Shown here: piece after piece, positions 1 through 5,717 of the stretch
Numbering within the stretch: position 1 is the first letter of the stretch
Layout: the number at the start of each line of letters is the position of its first letter
Assembly (NCBI GenBank): GCA_030043395.1
Contig: JASHXW010000605.1
Span: forward strand, 1 to 5,717
Source: Streptosporangiaceae bacterium
GTDB taxonomy: Bacteria > Actinomycetota > Actinomycetes > Streptosporangiales > Streptosporangiaceae
Direction of reading: 5' to 3'
DNA length: 5,717 bases
Position numbers and translations under genes: made by a program
The notes under the pieces: model-generated
What the model saw: only the letters and a program-made list of their open reading frames with translations
What the model was told of the DNA's origin: nothing
Databases searched by the model: none

Positions 1-35
1 GCCGGCCGATGGTGAATCTGGGCGCCGGAACGTAG
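1..35 (+). other. Possible 3' end of an upstream gene (partial)
   Basis: Frame 3 is open from the window edge and ends at a TAG at 33-35, reading ...RPMVNLGAGT. It would leave a 10-base gap to the GTG start of the xanthine dehydrogenase large subunit, a spacing that fits an operon partner. By family knowledge the expected neighbour is the iron-sulfur/FAD part of xanthine dehydrogenase, but ten residues are too few to identify it. Frame 2 is also open from the edge and runs on into the next gene, so the frame assignment is a guess. I see no promoter or terminator in bases 1-45. Confidence 0.2.
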
Positions 36-45
36 GCTCGGCGCC

Positions 46-2430
46 GTGGGCACACGTGCGCGAACACCCGTCCGGCCGGGTCCGGCGCCGACCGGCGTCG
101 ACCGGCCGAGCAAGGACGACGCCCGCGGCGACGGGCGCATCGGCGCCAGTCCCATCCGGCCAGACGGCCGCCTGAAGGTCACCGGGGAGTTCGCCTACGG
201 CAGCGACCTGTGGATGGACGACATGATCTGGGGCGCAACGCTGCGCAGCCCGCATCCGCGCGCCCGCATCAACTCGGTTTCCATCGGTGAGGCCCTGGCC
301 ACCGCCGGGGTGTATGCCGTCCTGACCAGCGATGATGTCCCAGGGCAGAACGCGTATGGCCTCGAGCATGCCGATCAGCCAGTGCTCGCGGCCGATGTCG
401 TGAGGTACGTAGGCGAGCCGGTCGCGCTGGTCGCGGCCGATCATCCCGAGGTGGCCAGGCTCGCTGCCAGCAAGATCGTAGTGGACTACGAGGTGCTCGA
501 GCCGGTCACCGACCCGGTCGCAGCGCTCGAGCCGGGTGCGCCGTGCGTGCACTCAGGCGGCAACCTCGTCCGGCACCTGAAGGTTCGCAAGGGCGAACCA
601 CAGCCGAGCGCTGACGTCGTCGTGACCGGGACCTACGAGATCGGCATGCAGGACCAGGCCTTCCTCGGTCCTGAGTCAGGGCTAGCGGTGCCTGACGGTG
701 CGGGCGGAGTCGACCTGTTCGTATCGACCCAGTGGCTGCATGTCGATCAGCAGCAGGTCTGCGCGGCGCTCGGCCTGCCGCCAGAGCAGGTGCGGCTTGT
801 CCTGGCCGGGGTCGGCGGCGCGTTCGGCGGCCGCGAGGACCTGTCCATGCACGTGCACGCTTGCCTGCTCGCGCTGCACACAGGCAAGCCCGTGAAGATG
901 ATGTACGGGCGCGAGGAGTCGTTCTTCGGGCACGTGCACAGGCATCCGGCGCGGATTACCTACGAGCATGGCGCGAACAATGACGGCACGCTGGTCTACG
1001 TCAAGGGCCGGATTCACCTGGATGGCGGCGCGTACGCGTCGAGCACGTCGGCTGTCGTCGCGAACGCGGGGACGATGGGCGCAGGGCCGTACGTCGTGCC
1101 GAATGTGTGGATCGACGTCTTCGGCGTCTACACCAACAACCCGCCCTGCGGCGCGATGCGCGGCTTCGGCAACGTGCAGGCCGCGTTCGGGTACGAGGCC
1201 CAGATGGACAAGCTGGCGGCCGCGCTCGGGCTCGACCCGATCGAGTTCCGGTGCCGCAACGCCATGGAAATGGGCAGCACGGCGCCGACCGGCCAGGTCG
1301 TGGACAGCCCGGCACCGGTCGTCGAGATGCTCAAGCGCGTCAGGGACATGCCGCTGCCACCCTGCGCGGACGGAAGGGACGAGCTCAGCCAGGCCGGTTC
1401 CGGCCGGGCAACCGACCTGCGCCATATGCCCGGCGGGGTCGGCAACACCACGCACGGCGAGGGGATCAAGCGCGGCATCGGGTACGCCGTCGGTTACAAG
1501 AACGTCGGCTTCTCCGAGGGCTTCGACGACTACTCGACCGCCCGGGTCAGGCTCGAGCTCGTCGGCGACGAGCCGGTCGTCAGCGTGCACACGGCCGCGG
1601 CCGAGGTTGGCCAGGGCCTGATCACGATCGAGCAGCAAATCTGCCGCACCGAGCTAGGCGTCAGCAGCGTCGTGGTGGTGCCTAAGGACACCGGCGTCGG
1701 GTCGGCGGGCTCTACATCGGCGTCCCGGCAGACCTACGTCACCGGGGGAGCCGTGAAGGCGGCCTGCGAGGCTGTCCGGGAGCGCCTCTTCGCCGTAGTA
1801 CGGCAAAAGCACGAGGCCGATCCGGACACCGAGCTGCGCATCGATCTCGGCCAGATCTGGTATCGCGACGAGCGCCGGCCGGACCCGCTAGGACCGATTG
1901 CTGACTTCCTCGGCGACGGGGCGATCGAGGAGACGGTGCAATGGCGGCACCGCCAGACCTACCCGGTCGACCCGGAGACCGGGCAGGGCTTCGCGCATGT
2001 CCAGTACGCGTTCGCCGCGCACCGCGCCGTCGTCGACGTCGACACTGAGCTCGGCCTGATCAAGGTCGTCGCGCTCGACTGCGCGCAGGACGTGGGCCGG
2101 GCGCTGAACCCGCAGGCTGTCGTCGGCCAGATCCAGGGCGGCAGCGCGCAGGGACTTGGCCTGGCGGTCATGGAGGAGATCCAGGTGCGTGACGGGCGGA
2201 TCAGGAACCCGTCGTTCACCGACTACCTCATCCCGACGATCCTCGACGTGCCGCCGATGCAGATCGACGTCCTTGAGTATCCAGACCCGCATGCCCCGTA
2301 CGGCCTGCGCGGCGTCGGCGAGCCGCCCACGATCTCTTCGGGTCCGGCCGTCGTGGCCGCCATCAGGGCGGCGACCGGGCTGGATCTGGACCGGGTGCCA
2401 GTCAGGCCGTCAGATATAACGGACCCCTGA
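46..2430 (+). CDS. Xanthine dehydrogenase, molybdopterin-binding large subunit
   Basis: This is the molybdenum-cofactor subunit of xanthine dehydrogenase (794 aa), a cytosolic enzyme that hydroxylates hypoxanthine and xanthine to urate; its Fe-S and FAD domains must come from a separate polypeptide. Seen in order: the N-terminal hammerhead domain (about 32-150, with IGASPIRPDGRLKVTG and LRSPHPRARI); first Mo-cofactor domain (about 170-410) with STQ (227-229), GVGGAFGGRE (255-264), RHP (299-301) and AMRGFG (370-375); second domain (about 470-765) with AAAEVGQGL (517-525), VGQIQGGSAQGLG (693-705) and GVGEP (756-760), whose E759 matches the catalytic glutamate of bovine XDH (E1261). The substrate-binding arginine appears retained as R299. 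A linker rich in Gly/Pro (about 433-470) joins the two Mo domains. The start is GTG: an in-frame TGA lies at 13-15 and no other ATG/GTG precedes the conserved region; no good Shine-Dalgarno is visible. The first ~30 residues are low-complexity and unlike the family core. It is the first full gene of the operon. Known names for this subunit include pucD and xdhB. Confidence 0.93.
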   Translation: MGTRARTPVRPGPAPTGVDRPSKDDARGDGRIGASPIRPDGRLKVTGEFAYGSDLWMDDMIWGATLRSPHPRARINSVSIGEALATAGVYAVLTSDDVPGQNAYGLEHADQPVLAADVVRYVGEPVALVAADHPEVARLAASKIVVDYEVLEPVTDPVAALEPGAPCVHSGGNLVRHLKVRKGEPQPSADVVVTGTYEIGMQDQAFLGPESGLAVPDGAGGVDLFVSTQWLHVDQQQVCAALGLPPEQVRLVLAGVGGAFGGREDLSMHVHACLLALHTGKPVKMMYGREESFFGHVHRHPARITYEHGANNDGTLVYVKGRIHLDGGAYASSTSAVVANAGTMGAGPYVVPNVWIDVFGVYTNNPPCGAMRGFGNVQAAFGYEAQMDKLAAALGLDPIEFRCRNAMEMGSTAPTGQVVDSPAPVVEMLKRVRDMPLPPCADGRDELSQAGSGRATDLRHMPGGVGNTTHGEGIKRGIGYAVGYKNVGFSEGFDDYSTARVRLELVGDEPVVSVHTAAAEVGQGLITIEQQICRTELGVSSVVVVPKDTGVGSAGSTSASRQTYVTGGAVKAACEAVRERLFAVVRQKHEADPDTELRIDLGQIWYRDERRPDPLGPIADFLGDGAIEETVQWRHRQTYPVDPETGQGFAHVQYAFAAHRAVVDVDTELGLIKVVALDCAQDVGRALNPQAVVGQIQGGSAQGLGLAVMEEIQVRDGRIRNPSFTDYLIPTILDVPPMQIDVLEYPDPHAPYGLRGVGEPPTISSGPAVVAAIRAATGLDLDRVPVRPSDITDP

Positions 2431-3728
2431 TGACGACTCGCCTCCTCAAGGCCGACGAGGTGATGAGGTACGTCCCCCATGAGCTCGACGAGCTGCTCGC
2501 CGTCGCCGACGCCGAGCTTGCCAGCGCTTACCCAGGCGAGAACCGCGGCCGCCAGCCGGTGCACACGGCCTACATACCCGCCCACAACTTCGAGCAGGAC
2601 TCGCTCACTCAGTGGGCCGCCCAGGCCAAGGCCGCTCTGCAGGAGTACGCGCCGAGTCCTGACAAGCTCGCCGACGCCATGGGACTCGAGCCGGCGGTGG
2701 CCGCCGAGGTCTACCCGCTGATCCAGGACAAGCTCGGGAGGGAGCCGGTCGAGGATCTGCGCATCGACTTTGAGGACGGCTACGGGATCCGCGGCGACGA
2801 CACCGAGGACGCTCATGCCCGGGCGGCCGCCAGGTCGCTGGCGGCCGCTCTGCGAGGCGATGTCGCGCCGCCCTTCACCGGCCTGCGCTGCAAGAGCCTG
2901 GAAAAGCCGACCAGGCACCGGGCCGTCGCGACGATCAGGGCGTTCCTCGACACGTTGGCCGAGAACGACTGGCCGCTCCCGCCCGGTTTCACGATCACGC
3001 TGCCGAAAGTCACCTCGGTCGCTCAGGTCAGCGCGATGACGGTGCTATGCCAGCGGCTGGAGGCGGCGTACGGGATCATCCATCCGCGACGGATGACGTT
3101 CGAGATTCAGGTCGAGACGCCGCAAGTCATCTGTGGCCCGGACGGGGTGGCGACGATTGCCCGGTGCGTGCACGCGGCGGCTGGCCGCCTGACCGGGCTG
3201 CACTACGGGACGTATGACTACAGTGCTGCGCTCGGCGTGGCCGCGGCGCAGCAGAGCATCGAGCACCCGGTAGCCGATCACGCCAGGGCGGTCATGCAGG
3301 TGGCCGCCGCCGGAACCGGGGTCAGCCTGTCCGACGGCTCGAGCAATGTCCTGCCGGTCGGCACTCGCGAAGACGTGCTTCAGGCGTGGCGCCTGCACGC
3401 CCGGCTCGTCCGGCGTTCCCTAGAGCGCGGCTTCTACCAGGGCTGGGACCTGCATCCCGGCCAGCTCGTCAGCCGGTACGCCGCCACCTTCGCCTTCTTC
3501 CGCGAAGGCCTGCCCGTCGCCTGCGCCCGGCTCCGGGCCTACGAGCAGCGATCTGCGGCAGGCCTTGAAGAACCAGCTACTGCCCGCGCCCTGGCCACTT
3601 TCCTGGCACGCGCTCTGGATTGCGGCGCTGTCACCGACGACGAGGTCAGCGCTCTCGCCGGCCTTACCAGGAGCGACCTGAGGCTCGCTCGCCGCACCGG
3701 CCGCCTGCCGTCAGGGAGCCAGGCATGA
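2430..3728 (+). CDS. CitE/HpcH-like aldolase-lyase of unknown substrate in purine operon
   Basis: A 432-aa protein of the phosphoenolpyruvate-binding TIM-barrel superfamily that holds citrate lyase beta, HpcH/HpaI aldolases and malate synthases; I believe it belongs to the actinobacterial DUF6986-type group, from memory only. Visible family marks: RIDFEDGYG (111-119), like the metal-site DFED/DLED of malate synthase and CitE; RCKSLE (153-158); LPK (191-193); FEIQVET (224-230), with the glutamate of the CitE 'xxxIET' strand; GTYDYSAALG (260-269), matching the CitE G-x-x-D-L-x-x-x-L-G motif; and GWDLHPGQL (338-346), like the CitE IHPxQ. No signal peptide or membrane segment, so cytosolic. The ATG shares one base with the upstream TGA (TGATG) and has no clear Shine-Dalgarno, so translation is probably coupled to the xanthine dehydrogenase gene. 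Sitting directly before allantoinase and allantoicase, it may process glyoxylate or ureidoglycolate; that is inference. It is longer than a typical CitE (about 290 aa), with extra N- and C-terminal parts, and shorter than malate synthase A (about 530 aa). Confidence 0.8.
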   Translation: MTTRLLKADEVMRYVPHELDELLAVADAELASAYPGENRGRQPVHTAYIPAHNFEQDSLTQWAAQAKAALQEYAPSPDKLADAMGLEPAVAAEVYPLIQDKLGREPVEDLRIDFEDGYGIRGDDTEDAHARAAARSLAAALRGDVAPPFTGLRCKSLEKPTRHRAVATIRAFLDTLAENDWPLPPGFTITLPKVTSVAQVSAMTVLCQRLEAAYGIIHPRRMTFEIQVETPQVICGPDGVATIARCVHAAAGRLTGLHYGTYDYSAALGVAAAQQSIEHPVADHARAVMQVAAAGTGVSLSDGSSNVLPVGTREDVLQAWRLHARLVRRSLERGFYQGWDLHPGQLVSRYAATFAFFREGLPVACARLRAYEQRSAAGLEEPATARALATFLARALDCGAVTDDEVSALAGLTRSDLRLARRTGRLPSGSQA

Positions 3729-3805
3729 TGTCTCTAGCTCTAGTTCCGGAAGCTGCTCAAGCTCGGGGTAGCCTCCGCCTCCTTCCCATCGAGGCCCAGC
3801 AATGA
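3725..3805 (+). CDS. Possible 26-aa coupling mini-ORF
   Basis: A 26-codon reading frame fills the gap between the CitE-like gene and allantoinase. Its ATG (3725-3727) overlaps the upstream TGA as ATGA, and its own TGA (3803-3805) overlaps the allantoinase ATG as a second ATGA. AGGGAG at 3713-3718 gives a good Shine-Dalgarno, six bases from the start; a second in-frame ATG follows at 3728. The peptide begins MMSLALVPEA and ends PIEAQQ; it has no recognisable domain and is not clearly a membrane peptide. It may serve only to carry ribosomes from one gene to the next. The alternative is that the stretch is plain spacer that happens to be open, which is not rare over 26 codons at this GC content. 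Confidence 0.35.
   Translation: MMSLALVPEAAQARGSLRLLPIEAQQ
3791..3794 (+). promoter_or_regulatory. Ribosome binding site of allantoinase
   Basis: GAGG lies seven bases before the ATG at 3802. An in-frame TAG at 3769-3771 excludes longer versions of the protein with any ATG/GTG start, so this site supports 3802 as the true start. Confidence 0.6.
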
Positions 3806-5256
3806 ACTCATCAGCGCCGGACCTGGTCATCCGCGCCAGCCGAGTCGTCACCCCCGCTGGCATCGTGCCCGCGGAGGTATATGTCCACCAAGGCCACATC
3901 AGCTCCGTGACCAGATGGGATGTCCGGACGACGGCGCCAGGCGGGCCGCGTTCAGTGGGCACCCGCGCTGGCCTCGCGCGTGTCATCCCCGGTGGCACGG
4001 TCTACGTTGAACTGCCCCGCGACGAGGTACTGCTTCCAGGGCTTGTCGACACGCACGTGCACGTTAACGAGCCCGGCCGCACGGAATGGGAGGGCTTCTC
4101 GACGGCGACCGCGGCTGCCGCCGCGGGCGGCGTGACCACGATCATCGACATGCCGCTGAACTCGAACCCGCCGACGACGGACATCGCCGCCCTGGAGGTT
4201 AAGAGAAAGGCAGCGGCTAGCCAGGCGCTCGTGGACGTCGGGTTCTGGGCTGGAGCCGTCCCGGGTAATGAAAATGAACTTGCTGACCTGAACGCGGCGG
4301 GAGTCTTCGGCTTCAAGTGCTTCATGGTCGATTCCGGGGTGGCTGAGTTCCCGCCCCTGGACAATGACGATCTCGCGGCAGTGATGCAGCGTGTGGCCAA
4401 ACTCGGCAGCCTGCTGGTCGTGCACGCCGAGGACGCAGCGTGCATCATGCCGCTCGGCTCGGAGCGCCATGCGGAGTACGCGGGCTTCCTGAACTCCAGG
4501 CCCGCGGCGGCCGAGGTCGCGGCGATCTCCAGGCTGATCAAGCTCGCCGGGTTGACCGGAGCGCGGGTGCACATCCTGCACTTGTCGGCCGCGGATGCTG
4601 TGCCACTGATCGCGGACGCTCGGGCGAGCGGCGTCCAGATCACCGCCGAGACATGCACGCATTACCTCGCGCTAACGGCCGAGCAGATTGGACCTGGGCA
4701 GACGCAGTTCAAGTGCTGCCCGCCGATCCGCGACGCTGCGAACCAGGAGCGGTTGTGGGAGTCGCTTCGAAGTGGCGCGATCGGCTGCGTCGTGTCGGAC
4801 CACTCGCCTAGCCCGCCCGAGCTCAAAGGGCTGGCCGAAGGGCAGGACTCCGCGGATTTCGGGACGGCTTGGGGCGGCATCTCGTCGCTGCAACTCGGCC
4901 TGCCCGTGGTGTGGACGAAGGCCAGGGAGCGCGGAATTGGCCTGGCTCAGGTCGCGCGCTGGATGGCCGCGAACCCGGCGAGGCTGGTCGGGCTGCCCAG
5001 GAAGGGCGCGATCGAGGTAGGCCGGGACGCCGACCTCGTAGCGTTCGCGCCCGACGAGAACTTCGTGGTCGAGCCGGAGCGCTTGCTGACCAGGCACAAG
5101 CTGACGCCGTACGCGGGGCAAGAACTATTCGGGGTAGTACGGCGTACTTGGCTCCGCGGGGCCGAGGTCGACGGCATGAGCAAAACCGCAGCGACCGGGG
5201 AGCTGTTGCGGTGCGGGAGCGCGGATGACGAGAGTGCCGCGGCCGACCGATCATGA
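3802..5256 (+). CDS. allB: Allantoinase
   Basis: Allantoinase opens the hydantoin ring of allantoin to give allantoate; it is a cytosolic binuclear-metal amidohydrolase. The metal site is complete: H85 and H87 in VDTHVHVNEPGRTEWEGF (82-99, the allantoinase signature), the carboxylated lysine K172 in GFKCFM (170-175), H208 in VVHAED (206-211), H260 in HILHLS (257-262) and D333 in SDHSP (332-336). GTAWGGISSLQLGLP (364-378) is another family block, and the C-terminal GAIEVGRDADLV (402-413) belongs to the beta-sandwich. The NEPGRTEWEGF block separates it from dihydroorotase and hydantoinase. At 484 aa it is about 30 longer than E. coli AllB (453 aa): an extra loop lies at about 41-63 and a hydrophilic, Ala/Asp/Ser-rich tail follows about residue 460. 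It follows the mini-ORF by an ATGA overlap and is followed, 67 bases later, by allantoicase, the next enzyme of the pathway. Confidence 0.95.
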   Translation: MNSSAPDLVIRASRVVTPAGIVPAEVYVHQGHISSVTRWDVRTTAPGGPRSVGTRAGLARVIPGGTVYVELPRDEVLLPGLVDTHVHVNEPGRTEWEGFSTATAAAAAGGVTTIIDMPLNSNPPTTDIAALEVKRKAAASQALVDVGFWAGAVPGNENELADLNAAGVFGFKCFMVDSGVAEFPPLDNDDLAAVMQRVAKLGSLLVVHAEDAACIMPLGSERHAEYAGFLNSRPAAAEVAAISRLIKLAGLTGARVHILHLSAADAVPLIADARASGVQITAETCTHYLALTAEQIGPGQTQFKCCPPIRDAANQERLWESLRSGAIGCVVSDHSPSPPELKGLAEGQDSADFGTAWGGISSLQLGLPVVWTKARERGIGLAQVARWMAANPARLVGLPRKGAIEVGRDADLVAFAPDENFVVEPERLLTRHKLTPYAGQELFGVVRRTWLRGAEVDGMSKTAATGELLRCGSADDESAAADRS

Positions 5257-5263
5257 TCTCGGA

Positions 5264-5318
5264 CTCCTGCCCCTGCCAGCGCGGTGCGGGCGTCCGCGGT
5301 GATGCTGCTGGCAAGGAG
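5264..5318 (+). promoter_or_regulatory. Candidate hairpin masking the allantoicase ribosome binding site
   Basis: In the gap between allantoinase and allantoicase, TGCCAGC (5274-5280) is perfectly complementary to GCTGGCA (5307-5313). Outside it, CTCCT (5264-5268) is complementary to AGGAG (5314-5318), the core of the Shine-Dalgarno, with a five-base bulge (5269-5273) on the left strand only. The 26-base loop can itself form GCGG/CCGC (5286-5289 with 5294-5297) around a tetraloop. The fold would hide the ribosome site unless ribosomes finishing allantoinase or another factor opens it. No T-run follows, so it is not a classical terminator. Chance pairing is possible in GC-rich DNA. Confidence 0.4.
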
Positions 5319-5320
5319 GA
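5313..5320 (+). promoter_or_regulatory. Strong Shine-Dalgarno of allantoicase
   Basis: AAGGAGGA is close to a perfect anti-16S match, the strongest ribosome site in the window. It ends three bases before the GTG at 5324. An in-frame TGA at 5300-5302 leaves only CTG 5321 or GTG 5324 as nearby starts, while the in-frame ATG at 5342 is too far away for this site, so GTG 5324 is chosen. Confidence 0.75.
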
Positions 5321-5323
5321 CTG

Positions 5324-5717
5324 GTGGCTGAATTCAGCTCGATGCCTGATTTGGCGTGCAGGGACCTTGGGGGGAGCGTCGTATTCGCCACCGACGAGCT
5401 GTTCGCCGAGAAGGAGAACCTGATCAAGCCGGGTCCTGTTGGGCACGTGGTCAGCGCCTTCGGCAACAAGGGAAAGGTCTACGACGGCTGGGAGACGCGG
5501 CGCCGGCGCGAGCCGGGCAGCGACGAGGCCGTCGTGCGGCTGGGCTGCTCGGGCATCGTGCACGGCGTAGTCGTCGATACTGCCTTCTTCCGCGGGAACT
5601 ACCCGCCCGAGATCTCGGTGGAGGCCGCCTGCGTGGACGGCTATCCCGCGTCCGCCGAGCTGGCCGGCCAGCCATGGCACACGCTGGTCAAGCGGACGGC
5701 GGCCAAGGGCGACACGA
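5324..5717 (+). CDS. alc: Allantoicase, N-terminal part (runs off window)
   Basis: Allantoicase (allantoate amidinohydrolase) splits allantoate into ureidoglycolate and urea, the step after allantoinase. The frame is open from GTG 5324 to the window end, about 131 codons with no stop. Family marks in the first of its two repeated jelly-roll domains: DLACRDLGGSVVFATDELFA (9-28), EKENLIKP (29-36), KGKVYDGWETRRRREPG (49-65), AVVRLG (69-74) and GVVVDTAFFRGNYPPEISVE (81-100). These are the classic allantoicase blocks, with the GNYPP stretch especially diagnostic. Actinobacterial allantoicases are usually about 340-380 aa, so roughly two thirds lies beyond the edge. It follows allantoinase by 67 bases, the largest plain gap in the segment, and has its own strong ribosome site, so it may be translated at a different level from the coupled genes upstream. 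No frameshift or lesion is visible in the part present. Confidence 0.93.
   Translation, partial: MAEFSSMPDLACRDLGGSVVFATDELFAEKENLIKPGPVGHVVSAFGNKGKVYDGWETRRRREPGSDEAVVRLGCSGIVHGVVVDTAFFRGNYPPEISVEAACVDGYPASAELAGQPWHTLVKRTAAKGDT

Noticed and set aside
682..1638. Long open frame of 318 codons on the minus strand inside the xanthine dehydrogenase gene
   Set aside because: It is antisense to conserved Mo-domain motifs, its translation is Arg/Val/Asp-rich with no recognisable domain, and such frames are expected opposite G/C-ending codons.
2411..2420. AT-rich CAGATATAAC, a possible -10 box just before the CitE-like gene
   Set aside because: There is no matching -35 element at the right distance, it lies inside xanthine dehydrogenase codons, and the TGATG overlap points to co-transcription.
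3802..5256. Dihydroorotase or hydantoinase as the identity of the amidohydrolase
   Set aside because: The HVHVNEPGRTEWEGF signature and the adjacent allantoicase favour allantoinase.
5274..5313. Inverted repeat as a rho-independent terminator
   Set aside because: The loop is 26 bases, no T-run follows, and the right arm runs straight into a Shine-Dalgarno of a same-strand pathway gene; a regulatory fold is more sensible.
5253..5423. 56-aa frame starting at an ATGA overlap with the allantoinase stop
   Set aside because: It has no nearby ribosome site, and more than half of it is an out-of-frame reading of the allantoicase gene, which has a far better start.
4823..5680. 285-codon minus-strand frame across the allantoinase end and allantoicase start
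   Set aside because: It runs antisense to two clearly recognised genes and its translation is low-complexity Arg/Pro/Ser; a GC-bias shadow.

Overview
The window is a single-strand purine-catabolism operon segment from a high-GC actinobacterium. The evidence for the host is strong G/C bias at third codon positions, no in-frame TTA leucine codon that I could find in any of the four genes, GTG starts, tightly packed co-directional genes, and protein motifs of the actinobacterial type (for example the YAVGYKNVGFSEGFDDYS block of the xanthine dehydrogenase). I cannot name the genus from the sequence.

Layout, all on the + strand: (1) bases 1-45 are probably the tail of an upstream gene plus a very short spacer; (2) 46-2430 is the molybdopterin-binding large subunit of xanthine dehydrogenase; (3) 2430-3728 is a CitE/HpcH/malate-synthase-like aldolase-lyase of uncharacterised function, its start overlapping the previous stop by one base (TGATG); (4) 3725-3805 is a possible 26-codon mini-ORF that joins the genes on either side through ATGA overlaps at both ends; (5) 3802-5256 is allantoinase; (6) 5257-5323 is a 67-base gap that can fold into a hairpin covering the next Shine-Dalgarno; (7) 5324 to the window end is the first ~131 codons of allantoicase, cut off by the edge.

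Together the recognised enzymes act at the two ends of the classical route: hypoxanthine/xanthine to urate (xanthine dehydrogenase), then allantoin to allantoate (allantoinase) and allantoate to ureidoglycolate plus urea (allantoicase). The urate-to-allantoin steps and the Fe-S/FAD portion of xanthine dehydrogenase are not in the window. The most intriguing gene is the CitE-like protein embedded between them. Its position suggests work on the ureidoglycolate/glyoxylate end of the pathway, but the sequence alone does not prove a reaction. No RNA gene, mobile element, CRISPR array or convincing promoter was seen.
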